Assembly: GCF_017654505.1 (NCBI RefSeq)
Contig: NC_054538.1
Span: 59,496,684 to 59,560,683 of the forward strand
DNA length: 64,000 nucleotides
From: Polyodon spathula
Taxonomy: Eukaryota; Chordata; Actinopteri; Acipenseriformes; Polyodontidae
Reading direction: 5' to 3'
Every line of letters starts with the position of its first letter. The stretch's first letter is position 1. The notes beneath the pieces are model-generated. The model made no database searches and was not told where the DNA came from. It worked only from the letters and a program-made list of their open reading frames with translations. This document shows, in pieces, positions 23,116-35,830 of this stretch. The position numbers and the translations under genes were made by a program.

Positions 23116-23818
23116 GGGGTGTGACAGGATGATGCATGGTGACGTCAGACCAGATGCAGGAACTGAAAACACATAGGCAAGTACTGCAGTCCAAAAGACA
23201 TGTGGTGCACCATTTATTTATACACAACCAAAAATAAATAAAATATTTGAACAAAAACAAAACACTTTGCTCAAAGAACACAAAAGAAAAGGTTTGAACC
23301 AAAACAAATCACAAACACAAAATAATAATAAGATTCTAGGTCAGGCTGGGCAGTTGCTGTCACTGTTCCTGGAATCTGTTATTTTAGCTTGTTCTCGTTC
23401 TCTCCTCACGCTCTCGTACACTCCTCCGTTCACCCATCCGGGTTTAAATGCAGGTGACCATTTCCTGATTCAGCAACAAATTAATCACTTCATTAACTTG
23501 GGAGATGGCAACCTTCTGCACAAGGCTTTTTAAATTATTCCTGGCAGAGGTCAAGCTGCTCCTTGCCTCTACCAGAACAAAACACAAACAAAAACAATAA
23601 CAAAACAACGCGGCCCTTCGCCATCATATATAAATACACACTGCTTTCACCATCATTAATAAATACAATAAATCCCAAATAAACAATAACACGCCATCAA
23701 ATACAATAAATAAATCATAACAGACAAATACAAAATAACATAGGGGCGGAGGGGGGGAGACCCCGTTCTAAAAAATAAACAAACAATACTGTACAGGGCT
23801 CCTAGCCCTGTTACAAGG
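23116..23818 (-). mobile_element. Solo LTR nested in the inverted-arm element
   Basis: On the minus strand it runs from TGTAACAGGG (near 23815) to CCTGTCACA (near 23120), with a TTTAAA/TATAAATAAA-type promoter and polyadenylation-like text and the block TCTGGTCTGACGTCACC near its end. A GTACT lies on both sides (23111-23115 and 23819-23823), a possible 5-bp target duplication, although a few bases separate it from the TG...CA ends. No internal coding region is present, so it is a solo LTR. Confidence 0.65.
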
Positions 23819-24234
23819 GTACTAAGTTGCTCTTCATTGCGCTGAGTGGTCCAGACAACTGGCGTTATACTGATTTCACAGTTAAAACTCTTTAAATAAA
23901 AACATTTACAAATCTATTTTTAAAAAGAGGTAAATAGTAAAATAACAATCCGCGTATATATTATTTTCCAAATACTTCTTGTAATAAAAATGCCACTGTA
24001 GGCTGTAAATGTATAATAATCTACTGAGGGACTTTTGCTGCCCTTTGCTGCTGCGTGGTCCAGTCCAAACCATATCACTGCCACTCGTCATCCTGTCACA
24101 CCCCTGTACTTATTATTATAAACCTTAACACTGGAATGTATTACTGTAACATACTGTAGCGTGCACAGTGGAAGGCAGCAGCAATGCTGGTAGGTGACGT
24201 AATCACATGCAAAGACATAAGCCCGATTTATGTG

Positions 24235-24375
24235 CTCCTTGCAAAGGAGCCGGCTCTTTTGTACAGTGGTATCGGTGCTATGCTTTAGTGTGAGAGGTCC
24301 CAGGTTCGCGTCTGCTCTTCACCTGCGTATGGATTGTCTCGCCCTGTGTGATGCGCCTGCCTGCGGGAACTGAGA
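24235..24375 (+). mobile_element. tRNA-derived SINE
   Basis: A box-like ACAGTGGTATCGG (24263-24275) and B box GGTTCGCGTCT (24303-24313) lie about 30 bases apart, as in tRNA-derived SINE heads. The flanking text GAGCCGGCTCTT resembles an acceptor stem. It sits inside the inverted-arm element. Confidence 0.65.
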
Positions 24376-24850
24376 TCACTACAATACTTATTTGTAAAAT
24401 AACATAATTGCAACTAAAGAAAATGAAAAGGAAACTGTGAAATCAGAACATAAGAGCAACAGCTGGAGTGGTCCGGACCACTGTGACTGAGTGGTATGAG
24501 TGGTCCGGACCACTATGACTGTGACTGGTCAGAGTGGTCCGGACTGTGAAAACAATACAGTGGCAGTTGTTTGGACCACTTAGCGCAATGAAGAGCAACA
24601 GAGTCTCCTGTACTTATTATTATAAACCTTAACACTGGCATGTATTACTGTAACATATGTATTTGTAAAATAACATAATTGCAAATAAATAAAATGAAAG
24701 GAAACGGTGAAATCGGAACATAACAACGACAGCTGGAGTGGTCCGGACCACTGTGACTGAGTGGTCTGAGTGGTCCGAGTGGTCCGGACCACTGTGACGT
24801 CACAGCGCTGAGTGGTCCGGACCACAGGCCACAGAATGCTATAACCCCTG

Positions 24851-25416
24851 CCAAAAATTGGGTCGCAGTCGGAAGTATAAACTAGCCTTTACTTTCTAAA
24901 GTTGTATAACCACAGAACTCACTTTGGGAACTCTTAACAAATACATTTTTAGAACACAATTTTAAGATGCTGACCATTCAAGATAAAAGTGTATCCACAC
25001 TTTTCTAAATGTAACATGTGACCTAAGCAGAATGGGATAGGTCGACTTAGTCTTACACACAGTTAACAAAGAAAAGGCCAATGAAATCTACTATTTTAAA
25101 ATGTAGAACAGAAAGAACAAATGCATCCTTTCATAAAAAATACTCACAAATTATGTTAAGTAAAACATAGCTTTGTAGCCCACTAGGTGCTGTAGTAGAA
25201 GTATTTTATTTTTTTCTAGGCTGTATTGTGGAAGGATGTGCGAATAAATAGCAGTGTCTTAAAAATAAAACTCAAAACTATGATGTGTGTTTGTTGTATT
25301 TTATTTGTTTGTTTTTTTTGTTTTGTTTTTATCAATCTGAACCTCTGTTTTATCTCTTTATCTGGTAATATCATAAAATAAATTACTTGTTGCTGATGCA
25401 TTCTTTCTTATTTCAT
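24851..25416. other. AT-rich spacer
   Basis: No supported feature is visible here. Confidence 0.4.
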
Positions 25417-27356
25417 TGTAGTGTGCAAGGTATATTTGTATTTGGCCTAGTTTAAATTGTATTAATAAAATACCTTCTTTGAATTCAAATCACGTAGAAC
25501 CTCTAGTCAAAATAATCAGACTAGACAATGTTTCTAGTGAATACAAAGGAACAGTTTTATTAGAAATAAAACAAAATAAAGGAAAAATTAAAGGTGAAAC
25601 AACTAAACTAAAATAATACAGAAAGGAAGAATTAACTAAACCAAACAGTACAGAAGGAAATATAAACAACGACACCCCACTCCCGCTGGTTGATCAGCAT
25701 TCCAACGCAATCTACGGGAGATTCCCTTAAAGGTTACAACTGCATTCCTGACAGCTATTTAGTCTTAACAGGGGTATCGTTAGTAACAGAAAAATTTACT
25801 TTTGTTAATATTTGATAATCACAGCATTGTTAAATCAGTCTCATATACTGTATAAACAGTTTTGGTTCAGAAGGCAATTCTCACTCTTGCGAGATAAAAA
25901 CACTCTTTGTATCCAGACAACCTATCGAGAATTATCTATTATCAAGACAGCTAAATTTGGATTCTAGCCTTAAATGCAGAAAACCTTTCAATGGCTGATT
26001 GACACCGATAGGAGCAGAATGAAGCTGAAAAAAGGGGGCGTATCTGAACAATACACATAGTCCCTGCACCAGAGATAACACAGTCACAAACAAAGAAGGT
26101 AGCTGCTTCTGCATTCCAGAGCTCAAAGAATATCACTGACATTTGCAGAGTTTTTTTGAGATGTTTATAGTAATAAAATAATGACTTAGATCACATTATT
26201 GAGGAGTTTTGTGATAAAACAAGTGATCAGGAGAGGATTTATCAGTATGCACGACTATGAAAATGTATGTGAAAAATACAGCAAACTAGGAGTGGGGCTT
26301 GGCTGGAGATGCAATACTGATGTCCTTTGCTATGCAGTGCCTTTTAAACCTGTTTTATTCTGGTGAAAAAAAATATTAAACAGCGCCTGTAAAATAAACA
26401 GCACATGTGAAAATAAGTTGGATCTGACGTGCCTGACAAGCGTTGAATAAATGGACCGCTAAGGGTTAAACACAGAAAGATAATTGCCTTGTAAAACCCA
26501 CACCAATTTGTATAAATCACATACAAACAGTTGCTATAGTGTTCTTTAACTTCAAAGCATGAATTGAAAGCAATAATACTTTTCTTACATGCCACCTAAA
26601 ACAAAACATAAATTTTACTTTAAGGTCTGCTTATTCTCAAGTTCATAAGAGGATTAAAACATTACTCATTGAATACTTAACTGAAGTTCGCTGCCTCATC
26701 CAGCTGGTTTGTATCTTCAACAATACAAGTGCTCGAAGGCTCTCCTGCAGGCAAGGACAGGTCAAGGCTCCAGGGTCTGCCTTCCTCGCATTTCGTCTCC
26801 ACTTTAGGGTATGAAACATATGCCTTTGCAAAGAACAAGTCGTTAACTATTTAGGTATTCCACTGAAACAGCAAGTCTTCCACCAATATGTGCACGCTTC
26901 GTCCAGTTATATCTGGGATATTTCACCGCAAAGCTCCGGCACTGCTAGCTCAATAAATTGAACATATTTCAATGTATGTCGAATGTTCATCCAACTTTTT
27001 CTTCGGTGATCAGTCGGAGCTAAGTTAGAGATTTGATTACAAGTACTTTTATGATTTTAGATGTCTTACGCAGCGGACTCCCACACCAAGGCAAACACTT
27101 GAATAGGTATCTTGTATTAGAGTGTCTGAAAACAGTATCTCTGTTCCAGCTGGTCGCAGGCTGGATCTCCAGCTTGTCACAGTTCAAATACTGGTTTGTG
27201 TATCAGAACCTTGGATTTCGTGTCGGGAGCCCTGTTTCAGTGTCGCGTTCAACCATTTGTAAGGTTCTCTTTACCCCTGTGTTTTGAGAATTTGGTTATT
27301 TTGGGCAGTGCCTGAGTCCATGTGGAGTATTTCCCATTGGTTGTTCTCATTCCGAT
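25417..27356 (-). mobile_element. Dispersed repeat of about 1.9 kb, copy A (possible long LTR)
   Basis: Colinear with 42492-44315 over nearly its whole length, with substitutions and small indels. On the minus strand one end reads CTTGCACACTACA, and about 160 bases inside lies AATAAAACTGTTCC, resembling the R/U5 end of a retroelement LTR. No RT or integrase frame is inside. The orientation and LTR nature are inferred. The right boundary is placed where similarity between the copies fades. Confidence 0.6.
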
Positions 27357-30300
27357 GCAAGCCCTTGTTCTCAATTGGTCCACTATTCCGGCCCTTGTCG
27401 ACTGGATTTATAAGATGGACTGTTTTCTGTCCTAGGTGTCAGAGTACCCAACGCTGTCTGGCTTGCGGCGCCAAAAGAGTCATTCAGCGATCGTGAAGAT
27501 AAGCTGTTTGTTCAGCAGTTAGTTTATGACTCTTTTTTAAAAGCATTCTTTGTCAGTGGGGGACTTTGTGACCAGCAACCTAGAACCTGGTTTAAACCTG
27601 GTTTAAGATTCCCTCTCTGTATATTTCAATTCTGTTACTTTCACACACAGAACGATATTATGACCCACTCTGATGCTACATCATCTTCATTCATTACACT
27701 GCAGCAGCAATGAGTGGAGTCAGAGCCTCTTTTCCACATAGCAAACTGTATCTATCAAATACATGTACAGAAAATGATAGTCTTAGAAACTTAAATAATA
27801 CAGTTATCTGAAACACTCATACTGGGGTGTGGCATATATTTAAATTAAGTTTGCATTGGTTGATGAAGGAAAACGGGAGATAATTAAAGTCAAACTTTAG
27901 CACAAAGTTGAAAAAAACAAAAAGATTAGAACATTTATGTCGTAAAAAATGAAAAACACCTGTAATGAATATAGCCCAATGTTACCACAGTACCTAGGTT
28001 AATGTTCTTTGAGTATTCCTTCATCAGATGACATTAAAGGACAGTACAGTAGTGCATACTTGAAACATAGACTACAGGACATACTCAAAGATTATGTAAG
28101 GCAACTGAACACATTGTACGTTTTTTACACCTCAGTTCCTCAGTACAAAAATGTATGCATGTTATTTTAATTTGGGAACTACCTGAGTTTTGTGTGCTGT
28201 TACTGTATATAGAGATGTGTCTCAGGGAAGGAGCTTTGTTTTTTGTAACATGCATTCAAAACTGTACTGAACTTGGATGTATTTCTCAAGGTTGAGGCAG
28301 CAAATTAAGGATTATAAGGATTGGACATGGTTATGCCATACAACTCAATGGAAACCAATAACCTCCAAGTTTAAATTGACATTCATGGTATAAACCTGAT
28401 TATCTTCACTGTGAAGTCAAATTAAGTGGCTTATAAATCTAAATGTTGCTTTTGCTAAATCATCTGCATGTTTAACAAGTCATTTTTTCCATTCTATATG
28501 CATGCATGAATCAGAATGACTCTTAGCCCTCCACAAACAAGTGGCCAGGTTTAAAATGGTCGTGAAATATGATATACTATACAGTACAGCTTTTCTGCTG
28601 CTTTTGCACAAATTATGTAGAAAAATGGGAGAAATGGGCTTGTGACTCCCTCTTAGATCTTTGTAGTCTTTTATTAATGGAGATGAGGTTTGTTGTTATT
28701 TTTGCACAGAAAAGATATTTACCTAAATTTGATGAAAATGTGACAGTTGAAATGTGCACAATATTAATTCTATATGACGAGGTATATGTTATATTTTTCA
28801 TATACCTAAAAATGTTACTATTTTTTTTAAGTTTGTGTGGTGTGTTTTAGGCTAATTAGAGATATTTAAACCCCCAAAACAAATTCTGATAGTCCCAACT
28901 TGTCTTGTTAGTGTATGATCTGCTCTTCTATGAGAAATACACCTTGTCAAGTGTTTTCCCCTTTCAGAAACCTATAAGATTTCCTGCATACAGCTCACAG
29001 CAAAAAACAGCTATTCTGTCCGAAAAAGAGCCTTCTGTATCCATCTGTAGCTGTTTCGTCTGTGTCTAATTGCAGACATTACTCAAACTTTATCCCAGTA
29101 TTTGTCTCATATAAGACATATTTTTTACACTGTGTTTCTCAAGTGGATAGCTTTTTAGTGGATGGCATTTCCACTGAGGCATTCTTGCATGAACGGTGAT
29201 TCTTTAATTGGCTGTTTCTTGCAACTTTTTGGCTGTCTGCTGTACTCACTGGAACATGTTTGACATGAATGTAATTTCGGAGTACTCAGTAGGAATCGCC
29301 TCTGGGCAATGGTTGTCAGAGCAAAATTAACAATTGCCCTGTGTTTGTATATTTGTAAGTGGTGCTCAGGAGATTATTTTTTGCTGGGCTTTGGTATATA
29401 TTATACATTCATGGTTTTCCGATAGTGGTTGTTGCTGCATGTATAGCATCTTTAGGATTGCTAAGCAGTGTTTGTCCAAGAAAACAACTTGCATTAATTA
29501 ATGAGTAAGAAACACTGGGAGAGAGAGTCTGCTCCTGTAGTTCCTGTTCCTAATATGTTTCTTTAGCCAATTATAAAGCTAGTGTGATATCACTTTAGTG
29601 TCGCCTTCCCCACAGTGTTGAATGATCTACTACTGAGGCACAATGACCCTTTCAGTCTGTAGAATGGCATTTTTTGCACAAAAGGTCCTATGAAGCAAGC
29701 CTTGACAACAGGTTGAATAGGTAGTTGCAGTCAGTGAACTACACTGTTAATTCAAGGACCATTGAAGAGTAGGGGATATAAACAAATATGGACTCCCTCA
29801 TTCATTCAACTAGCAACCAAAAAATGATCAAGTATTGTATGCGTTGTACATTAACTGATCACCCCTAGCTTACTTTCTTTTAGCATCAAAGCATCAGAGG
29901 ATATGCCTTCAACAATGAGCTGGAAGGGACATCATTTCAATGGTGCCTTGAAGATAGTCTTTTGATCATTCACTTTTTTCAGTGCTCTTTTTACATTGTG
30001 TTGGAGAAACGAGACTGGATTACATTCAAGGTCAGAGAATATTATTACGCCAGCAGCAATGCATGACTCTTCCATTGTCTAGAAACTATCCCAGCACCAG
30101 ACCTCACAGTGTACTCTCTGTGGCATCAGCTGCACATCAGCCATCAAATATTCTGTCTTTTAGCCTTTCTCAGGTGAGGCTGTTGAACAGGAACTTCTTT
30201 GAGACAAGTAGAAAATATTGATTTGACCTTGCTCATTTAAGATTTTAGATCAGATATCTTACCTTTCTGTGAGGAAAATCCTAACAGGGTAAGGACATTT

Positions 30301-30359
30301 GTATTAATATCTTTTTAAATTGTTATAGTAACATTTTGGTTTTGGTTTTTCTATTAAAG
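27357..30359. other. Intron-like region
   Basis: No recognised element. The open frame 28569-28850 (93 codons, hydrophobic) has low-complexity composition and no splice or domain support. The region ends with a T-rich tract and the acceptor TTTTTCTATTAAAG. Confidence 0.35.
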
Positions 30360-30431
30360 ATCCAAACCTAGATTCCGAAGAGCTGTCTAAAGGCGGTTCC
30401 AAACCAGAAGATGAACTAATGGAGGGTCAGG
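30360..30431 (+). CDS. Candidate host mini-exon 6 (phase 1-1)
   Basis: A T-rich tract and acceptor lead into a 72-nt segment reading D-PNLDSEELSKGGSKPEDELM, then EGQ, with the good donor CAGG|GTAAGG. It starts and ends in phase 1. Acidic, ending ELMEGQ, parallel to AEMESQ and DDPMEN in the other candidates. This is one of the best-supported members because both splice sites are strong. Confidence 0.55.
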
Positions 30432-33400
30432 GTAAGGTAACCTTAAACTGTCTCACAGTGCTTGCGATGGAAACTGAATAACAATCAGTGTGATGGCTCA
30501 TTGCATTGACTACAGGGATACGCTTCAGTGCAGCAACACCTTTATTTGCATTCTGGGGTAGAATTTAGAAGAAAAATAACATGGTTCAACTTTTAGTATC
30601 ATACAGTGGGCCTTATTCACAAAGGGTTAACTTGTGAATAGTGTAAAGAATGTTTATTACTTAAACTGAGCTAATCAAATAATTCATAAACATATATTAG
30701 ACTTCTAAATGTATTCTAGCAGACAGTGGAGAAAAATGGTCCAAGCTCTTGTACTTGTTTTAGTTCTGCTCTTTTGTATTAAGTTCATATACTACTTCAA
30801 GGAGTCATCTAATAGAGCATAGAGACATTGAAATAGAATAAAGAGGTGAAATACTGTTTTAGCACAAACAGTAGTCTTTTAATAACATTTCAAACTAAAG
30901 CATTTTGTTTATAACTTTCTTTATGCACCCATAATAGATGTTTTGAAGGAATTTAATCATTTAAGAATTAATATGTATTCTTCCTCAGACCATTTGAAAG
31001 AAATGAATTAACCTTTCGGTCATCCAATGCATGTATTTCACAGTCTTGCCACTTTTATCAAATAATTAAGGATGTATAGTACATGTAGTTGGTCATGTAA
31101 ATAAAAGCACTAGAGACAAGGTGACTGATTTTTTATTAAGTTATGTCGCTGTTTAATTGTCATAGACCAGTGCTTTGCTGTTGTTTTATAATGCCTGTTT
31201 TACTTTTGAACTAGTAATTTGTATGGTAGGTGAAACATATAGACTACACAATAAGGAGCAGTGAAGTGTGTAATTCACAAAGTGATGAGATGCTGCATAG
31301 CTGCCAATCAGAAGTGGGTTTTGCAGGCACGTAGATATTGTTAGTGGGTGTCCTCTTTTGCATTTTAAGATGGCTTCTATTTTTAGCATGGATGATCTGC
31401 ATGATGTTTTTCATCATTTGGACTACCTTAATTCTCAGATTATAAAGAGCACCCTTTTATACATTTTTTTGGAAAATCTATGTGTTATATACAGATATAC
31501 AAAGTGTGCAGTATACTTGGGTAACAGTATATGGTATTACAAGGTGTTTTGGTAGGGTAGTGTACAAGGGTGTCTATTGAATTGCTTTAAATAGTGCCAG
31601 ATCTAAATAGTGACTCCAAAATGTTTATGTACCAAGGTTATTAAAATCAAACATCTAAAAGTACATTTCCGTGTGTAAAATTATTTAAAATGCCAGAGAG
31701 GGCCCAATTTGGTGTTTAGATCTGCCAACATTTAGATCAATTGAATAGACCCTAACATGCAGCTGCATGTTATACAAGAGATGTAACTCAGTCAGTGGTA
31801 TTTCATACTGCTTAGTTGTCTTTTTCACTCAGGCACTGACATATGGTAAGTTTGGTGTATTTATTATCATGCAGAGGGGAAAATCTGCACAGAATAACTG
31901 GCGCTGAGAGCATGGTCTGTCATTATGTTACATACCATTAGAGAAGTAATTTAGTACTGGAAAATGCATTTTGCAGCCCCATAGTTAAAATGAAGTACTA
32001 AATCATTGTGGTGCACTGGATATCCGTATTTTGAAGGTTGTTATTGGAAGTTGTGTTGACTTTCTAGTGCATATGAAAACTTCCTTGCTGTACTGTTATT
32101 TAGGCTTTTTGTGATACAGCCTAGTTTATAGCATAGGTGGGCAGTGCCATCACACTTGGTAACCAAAAGCTCTGAATTATATATACAAGGTCATGGCTTA
32201 TAACACTACCTTCATTGCAGGGTTTAGAAATACTGATGGTGTATAACACACACTTTTATGCAAATGGATTGGCCCCATAATGACTGCTTAACTTCTGGAA
32301 AATCTGATCTCAAGAATAGTCAATTGATAACCATTTGAGACTGTTTCTTGTTATTTGTGCAGTCTTGGATACAAAAGCACATGTCACGGAGTGCCTGCTT
32401 CATTTGCACTCTATCAACTAATGTCAGATCTAGAGTCTTGCCAGTCATGACTGAAAAGGAAATGCAAGAGAATACATATCGGGGATGAGATTTTTTTAAA
32501 TCAGTTGTGAAGAAAAAAAACAAGGTACACAACAGTGTGTGCTACAGATGTGGGTATTTCATCTTAACAAAAATCCAGTTTGAGGCTCTAAGTGAAAGTA
32601 ATGTAAATAGGAGTTTAAAAAAAAAAGAACTGGATCACTCAGTAAATTATATGTCCATTTAAATGCTAGTACTTTATTTGGGCTCCCTTTGGTGCTTTTA
32701 TGAGCTTTAATTAACAAAATAGAAAACATGGCTTGTTCCAGATTTGGCTGGGAAGCAGCACCTTTTTGAAAGCTGTTTCTGCAGGGCTTGCTTTTGTTCA
32801 CTTTACACATGTTGATGGCCCTACTGATCTACTAATTAAATGAATGCTGTACCTTTCCTCTTTGGCTAGTCCCCCTTGGTTCTTTTCCCTCATTGTCTCT
32901 TTCATAGCACTGCAAGCAGATGGTCAGAGTTTCTTCACCTCTTAAAGGATCTTTGTGTTTTTTGTTTTTTTTTTCTCATCTCATCAAGCATTTCTTAGCT
33001 ATGTGTAATTAGCTTAAGGCTTTTCAATCCACACAGGGGATTGGTTAAAAACCTGAGTGATTTCAATAAAGATTTGTAAACCAAAGCTTGTAAGTTTAGG
33101 AAAATCCGTAGGAGAGCACAATACCACTTAGCGACTGAGACCTTTCTCCTTTCTTCTTTTTAATCGTAGTATATTGATGAGGACTCCCTGCCTTTTCTCT
33201 CTGAGTATGTATTAGAAAGGTATGGGCATCTAAATCAAGGTCTCTTACTACAGTGTAGGTCACATCTCAGTAATTGGTTTCGATTTATGAGATGTTATAT
33301 TACCTTGAAGCAATAAAAACTGTATACACAACCAAGTGTTAGCACAGAAGGTTTTTGAAGCCTGCGTCTTTATACCAATTTCACTCCAGACCTCCAACAC

Positions 33401-34232
33401 TTAAGCATTTGCATATGAAAATGGTTTCCTTTCCAAATTTACCACTTAGTTTAGTAAGATCTTACAAGCTCAAGTGGAATTGTTGTCTAAAGAATGGAGT
33501 AAAAGCTATGTTGTGTTCTTAAGGCAGCCTGACAGCAGGGGTAGACAAGCAGCTTGTATGCAAGGGATTAGTTTTTTAAAAAAGAGAATAAATGAGTTTA
33601 ATACCTTTTTGTAGAGCCAATGTTTAGGTCAAGCACATAATATTTTTTGACCACCCAGATCCCTTTATGAGGTGAAATTGCAATTCACCTATATTATTTT
33701 GAAAGTTTGACATAAATTGCTCCTATAAATTGTATTTATTTAGTTTTACCATTTGTTCATTGATGGAACAACACTTATTTTTTATGTTCAGGAACACTAG
33801 GGGGTCTATTCAGTTGATCTAAACAGCCAGCATTTAAATGTTAAATTAAGACACAGCCTATTTTACTTGCGTTTAAAGACAAAATACACTAATACACTCA
33901 CAAACATTGTTAGAGATGTTGATTTTGTCAATGTGTCCTTCTTGTAAGGATTTAAATGACATTGGTACCTGTCACTGTTTAGATCACAACCCAGGGTCTT
34001 TTTTGCACAGTTATGTTCATAGCTGTTTCTAACTATTTATTTTATGACACATCAAATCCACTTTATTGATCATTTTATTTTTTATAGTAATATAGTATTA
34101 AAATAACTGGCACTTCAAATATGGATACATGGTATCCTTACGTGCTCCTATAACCCAATAGTTACCACATTAAAAGGCACAAGAAAGATAGCATTAGGTA
34201 GGGGTATAAGGACATACCAGGAAACTGTAGCT
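30432..34232. other. Intron-like region
   Basis: No exon or mobile element could be supported. Composition is uniformly AT-rich with scattered homopolymer runs. Confidence 0.4.
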
Positions 34233-35383
34233 TGACATTGGCTGTGATGATAGATTTAGAAGCTATTTTAAGGAATCTGTTTAAAGGGATCTGGCGTTTG
34301 AAAAAATGCAGTCAGATTAAGGACAGTCAGCATGGTTTCAGGAAGGGGAGGTCATGCTTGCATAATAGAGTTTAGTTCAAATATATCCCTGCTGTGGCAG
34401 ACAAACACGAATGCATTCCTTTTTTTAAGAAATAAAAAAACCTTTGTAGAGTTCCGCATTTGGATATTATTGTCCCGGGTACAGATTAGAAAAGGTGGTG
34501 TGAGGGACAGCAATTGGGGTTAAAACAGAAAGCAGAGGGTAGCCAAAATGAACTTTTCAGGATGTAGAATGATTTTCAGGGTTTGGTTGTTGACTGCTGT
34601 TTTGAATTAAATATGAATAACATGAGCTAACGGTTTTCAGATGTTACTACATTTTTAAAAGCTGGGCAAATAACTAGTAACAAGCAACCCGGTTCAGAAG
34701 AATTTAGATCATGTACAGCAGACAGCTGGACTTCTAATACATACAGTAATGTCATTTTGGTAAATATAATGTAATGGGGTCTATTCAATTGATCTAAAGA
34801 GTGGCAGGTCTGAATATTGCCATTGTTTACAATATTAGATTACGACCAAACCTGTAATTTTACTTACTTTTAAAGATAAAAAAAAAAAAACAAAAACAAA
34901 TAAAACACATTGTTACACATGTTGGATTTCTCAAAGTCACCTTTTAATAATTTAAATAACGATCAGGATTTCATTAGTATGGTGGTCTGAACCTAGACCC
35001 CATACAAAGCGATATAGAACATGAGACCTCACCTAAAATACTGTGTACCATTTTCAAGGATTGTTAAAGGTAAAGAAACATGGCTTATCCTCTAAAATGA
35101 TGAAAGCTATTGATAATGTTAATTACACTGGAGGGGAGTTCTGAAAGCATATGGACACAGTACATCTATTCAGAAAATTAAAACAAATGGAGCATTCAGA
35201 CAAATGCCTTTCAATCAGTAAGTGCTGTACATATGGAAGAAATTGCAATGGAAGGCTAATTAAGGAAGCAGTATTAATGGTTTCCAGGTTAAAATGCAAG
35301 AGAGGATGGCTAAGGGGAGAAGACAAGATAGTGTAAATGGGAGCGAATAGCCTTTTCCTGTTCTTAGCTTGATGTCAGATATC
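34233..35383 (+). mobile_element. Old CR1 fragment with deletions
   Basis: At about 34325-34360 the sequence still reads DSQHGFRKGRSC, the same RT block as in the CR1 at 1874. Near 34990-35080 a trace of the PHLEYC-type block is seen, and 35335-35383 resembles the CR1 3' tail (GAATAGCCTTTTCCTGTTCT). The rest has been lost or scrambled, indicating an old insertion. Confidence 0.65.
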
Positions 35384-35409
35384 ATTATTTGTTGCTCTTA
35401 TATAACAAG

Positions 35410-35830
35410 TACAGTGCAGGGAGAAAAATAAGTATTGCATGCTGCAAGTTGCATATACACTTTTACTCTGGCTATCTTCCCAATGTATTTTGAAATCACC
35501 CTCAACTCCTACCTTCAAGCCAATTGGCACTTTACCTGGTAAACCTACATTAAGTAGAAAATGATGTCAAGTTACTGAACCCTGGTAAATAAAGGCCTCT
35601 TCTGCCACCTGACCATTGAGGGTCACTGTTTCGTGATGATACTAACAAGCCCCAGCCAATTTTCCTCTTTCCTTTGGAGCACATGTAGAACTCATTGCGA
35701 ACTAGCAAGCTTTCAGTGGTCTGACCCCAAACATTCCGTGCGACAATGCTGTTAGTACTGTTGGGGAGACGCTGGGGACTTGCATGTACACATAGTACAT
35801 ACACTATCTGGCCACTTTATCCGTGCAGCC
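35410..35830. mobile_element. Tc1-like terminal fragment
   Basis: TACAGTGCAGGGAGAAAAAT at 35410 resembles the terminal repeat of fish Tc1-like elements. No transposase frame follows. Near 35800 (TACACTATCTGGCCACTTTA) there is a second terminus-like phrase. Limits are uncertain. Confidence 0.4.

Larger units (their letters stand above)
22863..24850. mobile_element. Complex DNA element with long inverted arms and GGTCCGGACC palindromes
   Basis: The left arm (22863-23115) and the right end (about 24595-24850) are inverted copies of about 250 bp: GGGGTTGTAGCATTCTGTGG at the left mirrors CCACAGAATGCTATAACCCC at the right. Further partial arms lie at about 24101-24165 and 24380-24595, in the right-arm orientation. 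The arms repeatedly contain the palindrome AGTGGTCCGGACCACT and GTGACGTCAC. No transposase is visible, so it is non-autonomous. It has been invaded by an LTR (23116-23818) and a SINE (24235-24375). The superfamily cannot be named and no clear target duplication was found. Confidence 0.7.

Noticed and set aside
28569..28850. 93-codon hydrophobic frame
   Set aside because: Composition follows the T-rich DNA, there is no recognisable family, and no supporting signal.
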